Shown here: in pieces, positions 23,199 through 35,040 of the stretch
How positions within the stretch are numbered: the stretch's first letter is position 1
Layout: each line of letters begins with the position of its first letter
NCBI GenBank assembly: GCA_950295325.1
Contig: OX485803.1
Location: 10,044,001-10,108,000, forward strand
Source of the DNA: Polytrichum commune
Lineage: Eukaryota > Streptophyta > Polytrichopsida > Polytrichales > Polytrichaceae
DNA length: 64,000 nt
Reading direction: 5' to 3'
The notes under the pieces: model-generated
Told to the model about the DNA's origin: nothing
Database searches by the model: none
The model's input: only the letters and a program-made list of their open reading frames with translations
Program-made: the position numbers and the translations under genes

Positions 23199-23679
23199 GG
23201 GGCAGTTTACACTATGGACCATGAAGTTGTCCCACGGCCGTCTAAGCGATGTGATTGGACGTTGAAGTCGTCCCGGGACGACTTGGGTTTACACCAAGGA
23301 AAAAATGGCAGAGTGACCACGGAGGTTGAGGTCCACAAATTTGTTTTTTTAAGCCTACTCTATCCACTGCCATGGTCCAATGGGTTTTCCGTTGGGACAA
23401 GCAAAAGAGGTGGTCTAGGAAAAATAGCAAGGGCCCATGTCAGAAAAATGCCGTTTTAATGATTTTTTTGGATTTTTTTAATGATTTTTTCCAACTTAGT
23501 TAATGACTCCACTTTTTGGTGCATGGTCATTCTTCATGGTCCACATTCAGTTTACACCTAGTGAAGGGCCCACGAACCATGAAAACTAATATTTTAGTAA
23601 CTCGGACCATGGAAGTCGTCCCACGCAAAATAGGCCTCTTACGTGGGACGACTTCATGGTCCATAGTGTAAACCGCCCC
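23199..23679. mobile_element. Harbinger/Tourist-type MITE, TTA target duplication
   Basis: The ends GGGGCAGTTTACACTATGGA and, inverted, GGGGCGGTTTACACTATGGA continue as matching arms for about 40 bp (ATGGACCATGAAGT, GTCCCACG). TTA flanks both sides (23196-23198 and 23680-23682). The length of 481 bp, the TTA duplication and the absence of coding fit a PIF/Harbinger-class MITE. Its termini differ from the autonomous element at 48931. Confidence 0.88.
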
Positions 23680-23682
23680 TTA

Positions 23683-25685
23683 GTACGATGATTATTTCAA
23701 CTACTTAAGAAAAAGAACAACAAATTACTCAGCCTCTCACCGTTGCTCCCTTTCTAAACAGGAAGTGAACAATGAGAGGTTGTCATAATTTCTAGAAACA
23801 TGGCTACTTATGTTTGCCACCCAAATTGTGGTATTTGCAACGAAGGCAACTAACTTGCATGACATGGTGCCAATGTGAGTATTGTTTTACTTCGAAAAAC
23901 ACATCTAGCTAATAAGCCGGTGACAACCGTTAGTAAGAGCTTCATGCAGTGAACAAAAATCGCGCAAATTGATTGGAGTTCAAAAAGGGGAGAAAAAATA
24001 AATAAACAAAATGCAATACATGTGGGATTCCCAAACCAAACCCATGGTGCAGTGCCCCACAACTTACTTAATAATGTTATGTACTCAATCAAGTGTCATC
24101 ATCACATTATTCAAATTTATAATAATGTTCAATGGAATTGACAATATTCCATGGACTACCGTCAATCCCACATAACACTGCTATGGATCTAAATAATGTT
24201 ATGACATATCGGTCCCATGTGTTTGTTATGGATCTAAATAATGTTATGACATATCAATCCCATGTGTTTGTTATGGATCTAAATAATGTTATGACATCTC
24301 AGTCCCATGTGTTTGTCACATCCAAATTCTAGTTTGTTGTAGTGCATGCTTCTATGTTCATGGGTTATGTATTTGGAAGATATAGCAAAAACGATGCACA
24401 CGAATATCCGATGTAAAGAGACCCGCAAGAGAAGAACCAACGAATGTGAATAATGGCGATCCCATTCAGTTAACAACCTCTTTGTTCCCAAAAACTTGAC
24501 TTGAGCTCCTCCATTCACATCATGATGAACATAAATTGATGCACGGTTTGTTATCATGTAGAATCAATGTGCAATTTACTTTCTATGTACTGCTTTTGAT
24601 ACCTAATGTGCCGTTTTCATCTATTCTCCATAAATAACTGGCCATGGTACTCTCTCTCTCTCTCTCTCTCTCTAGTTTTGGATTATAGCCAAGTGTTCAA
24701 TCTAAGCTCATGAACCTTCACTTTATACACCTTGCCAATACGGATTTGTTTGTTATAAATATAATAATCAAAAAGACGAACGTGGAATCATGAAATTTAT
24801 CTTACATACATGGAAAGCAAATGCAATTACCATGTGAAGACATTTTTCATGGGTGTGGATGAATGGAGCAAAGTAACCCGGGTTAAGGAAGGGGAACGCG
24901 TCTTTAACCCATGGTAAACTTAGGGTTTGACAGAACTTACCACGGGTAAGATCTTCAATATAAACCCTCAAACCCTAATGGAAGCTCTTTTTTACCATTC
25001 ACACAAGATTGTTGCGGTGACTTAGTACACACTTACTGGGATACTAGATACGTGTGTTAAGTAAAGGATTCTAGAGCTATTTACCAAGCGGAGTATCCTA
25101 CTTGTGGTGTTACACACATGGCTAAGGCACAGGTTTGAGCACTCATTTGATGTTGTGTAATGAGTGTTATTATTTGAAGTACTATTGTGCATTTGATGTA
25201 AGTTTATGTGTGCGACATGGATAACAACTGGGTTCTGCTGCTATTTACCTCGTGTACGTAACTAATCCTCAATTATTTGTTGGTTGGTTGCATGGGCACA
25301 GGTGAGGCAGACCCTTCACACTCTCAATACAATGGTGTATTGTGACTATGACATATTATGCATTTCATTTGGTTAAGACTACTAGGCGCATACCCTGGTA
25401 TGTATTCCATATGTATAGTAGTTAGGTTACTTATATGTTGGAGCAAGGCATGAAGATAGGTGGTTAAATCTACCAAGGTATGGAATAGTCAGCTACAATT
25501 TGTTAAATGGTACTTGTGAACAATATATGAATACCTTGAGTATAATGCACATACTTTTGAAGCACAGTATGACATAACATAGCACATTTATGTGGTTTAC
25601 ATACAATCAGACATGGACACAAATACTGTACATTGTGCATTCATAGCATTAAGGTATAGTATAGGAAGGTTATGGTTTGAAGGAC
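23683..25685. other. No gene; includes the 45 bp minisatellite
   Basis: Besides the minisatellite at 24183-24317 and a (CT)n run near 24653-24675, I see no repeat or coding signal. Confidence 0.45.
24183..24317 (+). repeat. Minisatellite, 3 x 45 bp
   Basis: Three copies of ATGGATCTAAATAATGTTAT then GACATMTC..TCCCATGTGTTTGTT start at 24183, 24228 and 24273 with a few substitutions. Because 45 is a multiple of three, one frame repeats MDLNNVMT; there is no other sign of coding. Confidence 0.92.
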
Positions 25686-25688
25686 TTA

Positions 25689-26221
25689 TGCCCCCTTCCC
25701 ACTTGACTTTAGTTAAGACCCAAAGTATTTCCTAAAAACCGGGTAAAGCTCCCTCGGTTATAGCGGAGGCATCCGACTATCCCAATGCACCTACAAGAAC
25801 TTGCTCCGGAGATTTTCAAGTAGGTTTTAGTTAAGTAGCTTTCACACATGTTCATGGTTTTATCTACCAAGCAATGAATGTTGGGTAGTTTTTGTCCCAT
25901 CCCCAAATGCCTTTTACTACTCACCTATCTTACCATCGGTTTTTGTTAATGAAGCTCCTCGTGCCCTCATAGCTAAGACTAAAAAGCAACCAATCACAAG
26001 GGTGGGAGGCGACACTTTTAAAGTTCCTATATTCTTGCCTTATGTTTAGGTACCGATGGGAGGGTCGGTGGTTGAGGCTTAAAACCTCCACTTTTAAGCC
26101 ATGCCACGTCATTTGCCACCTAGGCTCGGCACTAAAAAGAGCCGTATGTGTGAACCCTAGATAACTAAAACCGCTTTTAGACTAAAACTACTTCTAACTA
26201 ATGTCAGGTGGGAATGCCCCA
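25689..26221 (-). mobile_element. Harbinger-type MITE family H, copy 1 (TTA duplication)
   Basis: The left end is TGCCCCCTTCCCACTTGACT. The right end, inverted, is TGGGGCATTCCCACCTGAC. TTA flanks both sides (25686-25688 and 26222-26224). The 533 bp interior matches the copy at 40854-41375 in opposite orientation over its whole length. The conserved short frames (for example GASSCRCIGI) only reflect that relationship. Confidence 0.88.
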
Positions 26222-26985
26222 TTAGTTGTGAGAGGGTTCCCACCCACCCACCCTTGCAAAGCAATGAGGAAGATATTGAAGGATTAGGCCTCTGAAAGGA
26301 GGAAGTTCATGCTTTGCATAAAGCATTGAAAAGTCAGCTCTCTCTCTCTCACGGCTTCCTTGAACATTACCTTACTTCCAGGTTCTTATTGCACGCTCCC
26401 GAAATTCCAAATGATAACCATGATTCCCAAATATACATAACATTGTAAAGAGGGTGTGATGTTGATCCCGATAAAAATTGGCATCGTTATGCAAGTTGCC
26501 AAAATATGGAGGAAATCATACCGTGAATAATAAAGCCACCGCTTAGTACATATCATACTCAACCTTAAGACTAGCTGCTAGGGTGACTCATTATTCTTAT
26601 GTTTGTGGCCAAAGTATCCCATCATTGGGGTTGATCAATGTGTGTATATATATATATATATATATATTGCGGGGGGGGGGGAACAAATATATTACATCCA
26701 TGCTTCACATGAAGACAACCATCAAAGATAACAAAGTCTTGTTGTGCACATTTTGGATTTTCTTCACAAAGTCTACTCATCATGATAGTTCGGAACCTCC
26801 CATTGAAGAATCTTAAACAACCGTTTTATTTTATTTTGTTTAGTATTCTTTTCTCTCTTTCCTTTTTCAAAAACATATATAACATAGTTTCAAGAGTGTG
26901 ATGCCGACCTTTTGATAGAATTGGAATCCTTACACAAGCTGACACGTATGAAGAAAAATAAAACTTTGCCGCAAAGACACCCCGG
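26222..26985. other. No gene; (TA)n and G-run simple repeats at 26645-26680
   Basis: TATATA (26645-26667) is followed by a run of ten G. No coding signal. Confidence 0.5.
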
Positions 26986-27145
26986 GCTAAATCACATCTG
27001 TGTTCGGTTGGGCCCCACGCCTCCTTCACTGTTCAGTCTTCATGTGCGCACCTATGTGGGAACTCCTCCTCGTTGGGAACCAATGTGACAATACCCGGTC
27101 AAAATTACAAATATTCAAGTTGACATCACTTTCATTATTCCCAAA
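26986..27145. mobile_element. Half copy of the foldback element found at 56622-56980
   Basis: It shares CGGGCTAAATCACATCT, CTCCTTCACTGTTCAGTCTT, GTGGGAACTC, CCTCGTTGGGAACCAATGTG and CAAATATTCAAGTTGACATC with the left arm and centre of that element. It stops where MITE family D copy 3 begins, and the right arm is absent. Confidence 0.65.
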
Positions 27146-27343
27146 CTACAATGATATCCCAATTAGTGTGTGTTACTACTTGGAGTTATGCAATGCTATA
27201 ATTTTTTAACGAGAATGTGAAATTTTACCAAGAAAAATAATTTTTGTTCTATAATATCTGAACAACCTATTGAACTATAGCTAATAGAAATTGCACTACA
27301 TAACTCCAAATAGTAACACACACTAATTGGGATAATCAGTGTA
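27146..27343. mobile_element. MITE family D, copy 3
   Basis: The left end (ATCCCAATTAGTGTGTGTTA, then CTTGGAGTTATGCAATGC) is matched on the right by CATAACTCCAAATAGTAACA then CACACTAATTGGGAT, giving ~45 bp inverted repeats around an AT-rich core. This is the best preserved of the three copies, and it truncates the neighbouring foldback element. Confidence 0.75.
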
Positions 27344-30000
27344 GTGCTAAACCCATGCAATACCTACGGTGTTATTTTACCTTGTTTATTTACCACATGA
27401 AAGAAGGGTATCCTAAGATGATGAAGAATGTAATAAACCAAAAAGATAGCTTTCTTTTTCAGTTTACAAAACAAGCACCGATTTTATGGTTTCGAGCCTC
27501 TCGCGGTTTCATATTTGGAGTTGAGAAGGAGAAGGAGAAAGAGGGGTAAAAAAAATTGGTCCAATGATATTAAAAACAAACATGCGCTTCTTAACCCCTA
27601 ACTTCCCACGTCCAATTTCCCTCAAATATGCCCACGAAATGTGACCTCGATTTCAACGATTGTAGCTGAAGATTTAAAGCTTTATTGACGTATCCAACTG
27701 TATAGATGTTTGCAAGTTAGAGGTGACTACTCACAACCCAAATTTTAAACGTTGGAGTTCTAATGTGTAAGAGATTATAATAGGAATGCCAATAGTGGTC
27801 TCGAGGGGCAACAATTCATAAAATAAATTATGCTTGGTTTTTTTATCGAATTCTCACTCAAATCATCTCCAAATTACAAAATGTTACCCTCATTCAAAAG
27901 AGGGGCAATATACCTACTCAAACCAGCTCACAAATATTGAAACCATTCTTTTGTGATTTTTTGGGAAGCTTTGCAATTTGAGGCAGTGGTGTCTCAATTG
28001 CGCACCTGCCACATGGGTATACACCCACCAACACATGTCCAACTAAAAATTCCAATGATAGATGTCTAGGATATGTTGCGTTTGAGCGTCATGCAAAATT
28101 TCAAAACAATTGGGAATCATTTGCACATAGGGATCAACAAGAAAAAACCATGTTTAGGATATGTTGCCCCTACACCGTGGAGGTGACAAATGTCAAGTTT
28201 TGGTTCATGAACCAATTCTACTATAAACCAGTTGAGAGCACACTCCCATATTTGAATCAATCCAAAAATAACTAACTTTTGTCAAATCAAAATTATCCAC
28301 GTGACAAAACATAGCAGACTTGAACATGAACGAAAGCAGTAGTTGAAACAACCTAGAAACCATCTGAACCAGTGTGAAATGGGTCAGAGCGAACTGATTA
28401 CAACCAAATTATGGTCGCATAGGACATTAGGGGTTAAGGAAGCAAACACGAATGAAGAGCCTCTTTTGTCCATATGCTATTGCCGCCGTTCACAAGTGGA
28501 GGAGGGTTAGGCTAAGGTTCTACACTAGCGCCAACCAAAAATCATCGAGATTTTGTTTGGACAACATCACAAAGTGGGGCCATCTCCTCTTCCATGTGCC
28601 ATCGTGCCCTCTCCACACTCAACCCTAAATTTCACCCGAATTCCCGGCCACCTTGCTTCTTCTTCTTCCTTCTTCCTTCTTTGTTTTTCCCTTCCCTTCT
28701 GATCTGATAAGCACTGTGAGTGTGCAGCAGTACGACTTGTGAAGACGAAGAAACCATTGTTTTTTGTGTGTTCAAAGCTTGGCTACTACTCGACAAACGT
28801 TGGACACTTGGACGATTTTCATGGCCACTTTTGCGGCACCTAAGGCCTGTGGGCACCTGATTTTTCGCCCGCCCGAACTCATCCAGTTGCAGCCTTTTGG
28901 TTTATTTCAAGGCGTAAAATAATACACGGGGCATGACCCCCCCCACCACAATTTTTCGAACCTCGGGCAGCGTGCCGACAGATGGGGGGCTCTAAAAACT
29001 TTGATATGTAACTCCTTAACGTTCAGTGAAAGGTGCCGGTAGTGTGCATTCTAAAGCCCAACACACTAATTATATGTACGCTTGTATCCCCAACAAGTAA
29101 AGTAAAGTAAAGTTGAATTTTACTTGGTCTATGAGGGCTGGAACTATATTGAAGGCAGTTTTTTCTATTTCAATGAATAAAATGAAAATGATGCTAACAT
29201 ACCGTAGAAGGCAAAAATTGACATGTACCAGTAAGTGTGGGCTGCTCGATTGTAGTTTTCACGTGGGATTCAATTGTTTTGCCAAAATGTGGAGCCACTT
29301 ACATCAACTATCCTTCATTGGAAGAATCCGATTAACAAACAAGTTATTGACTGGTGGGACCACTTTTTGACATTTCGAACCAAAAAAAACAACAACAATC
29401 GATTCTGAACATCTTCATATGATGTCTTGAATCCCATGAGGGACTTCTTGAACCTTCAAGGGCTAACACTCACGGCTTAGATAAACAGATCAGACAAGAG
29501 TGGATGATGAGCTGCGGGAACGATGAAACATCCACCTACTTAAGTTGGTTACCAAACATATGGATGAACTTATGGACAAAATATGCAGACCGTATTACAA
29601 ATGACACCGTTCCTCCATGAACGAAGTGTTGTTGGGATGAGTTCCAATGATACCTCTTGTTGGTTTATGGATTTTCTCCAATGGCGACCCCCAAAAGAAC
29701 CACCCGGGTGCATACATACTAGGGGCACTTGATCTTGGGACCCAAAATTTTAGTGAGTAGATTAATGCATGTACGGGGTAGGCCTCATAATACGATGATG
29801 CGCTTCGCATGGGGATTTGTGCCCGGCTTGTGTCACGAAACTCCGCCCAAAGGCATCGGGCAACTGTAGCAAATTCGGTTTCCGGACTAGGGACGGGAAT
29901 AATATCGTCAATTTGGCAGCCTTTTGTGCAATTGGGGGCCCTTTTGTTTCATTGAGGGTGGGGTCAAGAGACTCCATATGTCAGTACTATGATCAAGTTG
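27344..30000. other. No gene seen
   Basis: AT-rich with a TTCTTCC-rich patch at 28650-28690. No coding frame of note and no repeat I could match elsewhere in the window. Confidence 0.45.
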
Positions 30001-31160
30001 AGGATACTAGAGCTTCGTGTCGTATGCTTGTCAAATGACAGCCCCATGGTGATTGTGGTGGGCCGCATGCATGGTGGGGTCTATGGGAAGATCGATTGGC
30101 GATGGTAATATTGTTGTTCATTTCGATCTTGTGAGGTGAATCCCGTCGTTGTAATCTTTACACCATCACCACACAATTTTACCCAGTAGATAGTATGGTG
30201 TCAAATATATTTTACCCAGTAGATAACATGGTATGAAACGACACGTTTCAAATGATTGTTTTGTTTAATCAAAATGTCCAATCGAGACCCTCCACCTCAA
30301 AGAATAGGAGGGAGACTGGATGGGTACTTCCAAATTGAGAAGAGTTATTGGAGACGCGTTGCCACGTAAATCTGAAGCCGGTGATGGGGAGCTTCGTGTC
30401 GTGTGCTTATGAAACGATAGCCCTGTAGTAATTGGGGGCGCCTGGTGGGGTCTATAGGGAGATTGTTTTGCGGTGGCAATGTTGTTGTCAATTTCCATCT
30501 TATGAGATGAAACCCATTGTCATTTATAAATTACTACAATGTAATTTACCTAGTAGAAAACACAATCTCAAACAACACGCTTCAAATAACTGTTGTATTT
30601 TCTCCACATGTCCAATCTGGACCCTTCACTACAAAGAAAGAGGGGAAGGGGGGGGGAGGGGGACTAGATGGTACTTCCCAATTGAGAAGAGTTACAAGAG
30701 ACATATCGCTTTGTAAGTATCAAGTTGATGATGGGAAGCTTCGTGTTGTATGCTTGTCAAATGACAACCTTGTAGTTGGGGTGCTTGGTAGGGGTCTATG
30801 GGGAGATTATTTTGCGGTGGCGATATTGTTGTGAGGTGAACCCCGTTGTAACTTATAGACTGCTACTGTGTAATTTACCTGGTAGGAAACATGACCCCAA
30901 ATATAATTTACCCAATAGATAACATGGTCCCAAACAAACATGGTTTTAATAATTGTTTTGTTTAATTAACGTGTCCAATCGAGACCCTCCACAACAAAGG
31001 ATAGGAGGGTGGACTAGATGATGCTTTTTAATCGAGAAGAGTTAAAGGAGATGTGTCACTATGTAAGTATCAAGTTGATGATGGGGAGCTTCATGTCATA
31101 TGCTTATGAAACAACAACCATGTAATAATTGGGGTGCTTGATGGGGTCTATGAGATCCAT
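30001..31160 (+). repeat. Degenerate tandem array, four ~350-380 bp units
   Basis: The landmark GCTTCGTGTYGTATGCTTRT begins at 30012, 30391, 30738 and 31088 (periods 379, 347, 350). Each unit also holds GGGGTCTATRGGGAGAT, AATTTACCYAGTAGA, CGTGTCCAATCGAGACCCTC and AATTGAGAAGAGTTA. There is no coding frame across units. Confidence 0.88.
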
Positions 31161-31423
31161 GGTGTCAAAGTTGAAGGTGTCGTATGAATTATGATAATGA
31201 AAAATCACACAAGTGAATGAAGCACACTACGGTAGTATTTAACAGACAGAATGGCCAATTAGCCAATGCCAAGAATAAATTAAACCGAAGACCAATGCAC
31301 TCGGTTGAAAGGGAGACGGATTGGGGGGGGGGGGCTAGGAGAGCAACGCATTCAAAAAAAAAAACATTGCTTTGAGTGCATACGAGACGTTGGAGATATT
31401 GCATGTGAATTAAGTTACAATTT

Positions 31424-31777
31424 AGGGCCACTTCACACATAAGCCAAGGACTGCGACCATGTAGTCGTGAGGACCCTTGACTCTCATCCAAAGGCCATAC
31501 CATACATGCAACTCATATGCTTTGTCAGAATTTGCATTAGGTTTACCTTTTGGAGGTGAACATGACGCAAATTCCAGCATACCATGACACATCGTCCATA
31601 GTTTGCCACGTAAGAATCCATAGACTAGACTTTTCATCCATGATTACTTTCTTAGGACCCTTGGACTTGCACCTTCTAGCGTGAAGTGATCTTGGACGGT
31701 CTTGGCCTTTTGGACCAATGGAAGATCTTAGAATGCAATGGTCACGGGCCTTCAACTCTCGTGTGTGAAGAGGCCCT
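31424..31777. mobile_element. TIR element family G, copy 2 (internally deleted)
   Basis: The ends AGGGCCACTTCACACATAAG and CTCGTGTGTGAAGAGGCCCT are as in the 505 bp copy at 11654, but the body is only 354 bp. The tracts around CATGTAGTCGTGAG and GGTCACGGGCC are shared. Confidence 0.75.
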
Positions 31778-32187
31778 CATTGATGCTTACGAACCCATTG
31801 TAAACTTAGTTTGAATGTTGGGTGAGGTCTTTGACACGGGGACCTTCAATAAGTTTTATACAATGCTCTCGCATCCGCTCACGAGTCATCGGCACATGTT
31901 CCGTCTGCTTATAAACACACATGTAATCCGGTCTCAGCTTTGATCTTGAGAATTGTCTGCAATCATTCACTAAGCTTACGTCAATGCAGTGGCGATGGGT
32001 CTGACTACCATTTTTCGATAAGATACAAATACTTATTTTAACGAGACTGGCAATCATGGGAACCCTATGATGAATTTTATTTGCAACAAGTCTCGGAATA
32101 GCACAGATTTGGTGGCAGATCGTTCGTCCTCCCCATTAGTAATTTTCCATCTCCTTTCTATTGCATCCACACTTGCTCGGTGACTTT
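31778..32187. other. No gene seen
   Basis: Only chance frames; its right edge is the target duplication of the SINE. Confidence 0.4.
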
Positions 32188-32374
32188 TTTCTTTTCTATT
32201 TTGAGACAGAAGGCCGACAGGCCAGCGCCAAAGCACAGGAGGCAGTTGACCACCTGGCAAGTTTTCCGTCAAGTAGAGAGGAGATTTCACAGCCGGGATT
32301 TGAACCGCCAACCTCTTCCTTGAGATTTGGGTATCTCTCCACCATCATCCCGTAGTTTAAGGTCATCTCGGACC
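32188..32374 (-). mobile_element. tRNA-derived SINE with 16 bp target duplication
   Basis: The 187 bp body is flanked by CTTGCTCGGTGACTTT (32172-32187 and 32375-32390). On the minus strand it has a Pol III B box, GGTTCAAATCC (32296-32306), and upstream of it an A-box-like TGGTGGAGAGA (32334-32344). It ends CTTTGGCGCTGGCCTGTCGG then CCTTCTGTCTC and an A-rich tail. That 3' end is almost the same as the LINE 3' end at 18473-18520. An internal Pol III promoter, a short length, a tail and a target duplication make a SINE the best reading. Confidence 0.88.
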
Positions 32375-32390
32375 CTTGCTCGGTGACTTT

Positions 32391-33130
32391 AAAATTCAAG
32401 AGAATGACGTCCCCCTTTGTTGAAATGAATGCCATTTAAAAAGGATAAACTCTCAAAAGTCTATGACACTTCTTGAATGTAACGCTTCTCATAACGTTAT
32501 CCAGCTACGAGTACAGGTTGGGTGGGTCGGGAATGAGTCGTATATACTATTCAGAGATAGACCGTATTTATTCTTTCTTACCACCATGTCCAACTTGATA
32601 AGCTCGGGTGAAGCATTGTGATTGATATGATTAGAATGGGATGGTCAATAGTAATTAAATAGTGTTATGCCAAAACATGGATGTGACATGTGTCATAGAT
32701 GAACGTAGTAAAATCATTCACATTTAACGATGCAAGATCCAACAACCAACCCACACTCTTACCATGTGGTGGTTGACTCTCCCTATCTCTAGAGATAACA
32801 AGTTTTGTCACTTTTGGTCTTACTACAATGCAATTGAAACTGAGGTCCACTTTGTGTTGGAATGTCCCTTCTATAATCCCAATAAAGATAAGTTTTCATC
32901 ATTGTTTATGAATTAGGGAGCCTCGTGTCTTTCTTTCAATTGGACCATCAAGTTGACATTAGTTTTTATCTCACAAAGGCTACCATACTCCACCAGTCTA
33001 GAGAATTGGCCGGTTTGAAACCCAACATGACATACTCTTTAGCCCATTAGCCTTTTGACTTCCCAAACTTTAAAATCAATTTCATTTCATTTCATGCACC
33101 ACAGATCTATGCATTGCTTAGATTGCATTT
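32391..33130. other. No gene seen
   Basis: AT-rich spacer between the SINE and the tandem array upstream of the DUF506 gene. Confidence 0.45.
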
Positions 33131-34880
33131 TGCTCAGCTTATCTACCAGGAAGGGAGGGAGTATAAGCCATTGGGAATATTCCCCCACTGCCTTTGGTAA
33201 ATTGCTTCACAAATCACTACTCCAATTTAGATTCCCAGTATATTTGAAAAACATCACTCACTCTCAAAAGTATGAGCTTAAGAGCGGTATCCAAATCTAA
33301 AAGAAAGGAGGGAGTATATCCCAATATTCCATTTGGGACTATCGCGGCACATATGTAGAGCTTTGTAGAACTCATTAATTCCTAAGAAAATTGCTCAATT
33401 CTTCCAATAATGATACAACGTAGTGTTGACCATCTTAGATATCACTCACGTGTTGCATCTTCATCGGACACAAGCGTAACAATCATTTAGATGAGTGGTT
33501 ATAGGTTAACCTATAGATCAACTATGTGTTAACCTAACTTACCGCTTCAAAAATTGTCACAACTTCCATATTCATGAAAAATAATTAATTTGTTTTGACA
33601 CTCTCCTTAGAATTCGTTTCCCTTTGCAAAAAAAATAATGCTCCCACTATTACTCCTCCTAAACACATGCAAACTCTCTTATTTTATCGGTTATAGATGC
33701 CTCAACCCTAGCATATAACAAAGAGTACCCAAATAAGGCCCATCTACCTTCATCTAGACTTCCTAAACTTATGGGTGTGAGTACAGACTTAGTTCTTTCA
33801 CCCCAGGATGTAACTACGAATTTACAAGGGAATCCAGGAGAATGGGGAAGAGTATAAGCCAATATACTGTTTGGGAATATCCTAGTAGGTACATGCTTCG
33901 TATTGAAACTCCACGTCAATTACTGCGAAATTCTCTTTATTAATTACTCCAATCATTACATTATGTACATTTCAGAAAACCCAAAAACCCAGTGGCCGCC
34001 GGTGTATACACTGGGTCTCTCTCCACTCCATTATGAAACGTTGAATGTACAAGTCCCAGAATCTACGGCCGGCGTAGATTTCAGAACGAGTGTAGGAGGA
34101 CAGGGTATAACCCAATATGCCGTTTGGGAAGATCCTATTACTGGCTCAGTAAAACTCCTCAGTTACTGTGAAAACCTTTTACTTACTTCACTCTTGCTTT
34201 GAAAAACATATGAATTTCAGGAAACAAAATACACCTGGACTATAGTGATACATGTGCATGCATTTGGGTCTCCAACCCACAATGTGAAGTACGAAATTAC
34301 AAATATTACAATCTTCATCGTTTGTAGGTTTAGGAGATAATCTAGGAGAGTGGGGGAGGGCATAATCCAATATACCGTTTTAGGCATATCCTATTCACAG
34401 GCTTTGTCACACATCAGTTACTGCCAAACTCTCTTGTGTTATACTCCGATTTAGATTTCCGAAAACAAACAAACAAACAAACAAACAAACCAGGAGTAAA
34501 GTGACGTGTGTGTTAGAAGTCTTAGGATCTAGAGTGTTCGTAGATTCTAGCAATAACACAGGAGGACGGAGCATGGCATAAGCCAATATGCCATTTGGGA
34601 ATATGCTACATAGCATTCTCGCTTCGTAACACACATTCATTACTACTGCGAAAGGTGTGTGAAAAAACTCACCACTTATTTTGCTCCGATGTAGATGTAG
34701 GGGTAAATAAATAAAAAAACCAAGGACTATAGTGACGTGTGCACACACCGGGTCTCCAGTCCAGCTTTCACAAAATTACCAGATCCCCAGAATCCACAGC
34801 AGTTGTAGATTTTAGGAAATTATCTTGGGGAACGGGGAATGGCACAAGGCAATATACCGTTTGGGAATATACCGGAAGCA
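33131..34880 (+). repeat. Degenerate tandem array upstream of the DUF506 gene
   Basis: The landmark CCAATATRCCRTTTGGGAAT recurs at about 33325, 33865, 34111, 34366, 34586 and 34849, with a weaker one near 33167. The well-aligned units are 220-263 bp apart. Most also contain GGAG(A/G)..GGG(A/T)ATAA, a TTACTGCGAAA-like box and CTATAGTGAYRTGTG. A (AAAC)n run at 34462-34490 lies in one unit. The last unit merges into the GC-rich promoter zone of the gene. Confidence 0.8.
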
Positions 34881-34899
34881 CCGGCTGGGTTACCGCATG

Positions 34900-35040
34900 C
34901 TGAAGAGGGGGCCACGTGGCCCCAACGCATATCCGGTGACGGGCCCGGCACATCACACCCGGTGAAAAACCGGGTGGCATGGCCCGGCCCGAGATTGGGG
35001 TCGCCTCTTATAGGTCGCCCCCTCCCCTGCACTCTCGCTA
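34900..35040 (+). promoter_or_regulatory. GC-rich promoter-like zone with palindromic G-box
   Basis: A perfect 16 bp palindrome, GGGGCCACGTGGCCCC (34908-34923), centres on CACGTG, the plant G-box bound by bZIP and bHLH factors. CTTATAGG at 35007-35014 is a weak TATA candidate, followed by CT-rich sequence (CCCCTCCCCTGCACTCTCGC) typical of plant start regions. The sharp rise in GC relative to the surroundings and the downstream gene on the same strand support a promoter. The start site itself is inferred. Confidence 0.45.

Noticed and set aside
23214-23459. 81-codon ORF starting MDHEVV
   Set aside because: It lies inside the TTA-flanked MITE and starts in its terminal repeat.
25709-26112. Paired short ORFs conserved with 40953-41355
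   Set aside because: Conservation is due to the two copies of one MITE; the frames are short and split.
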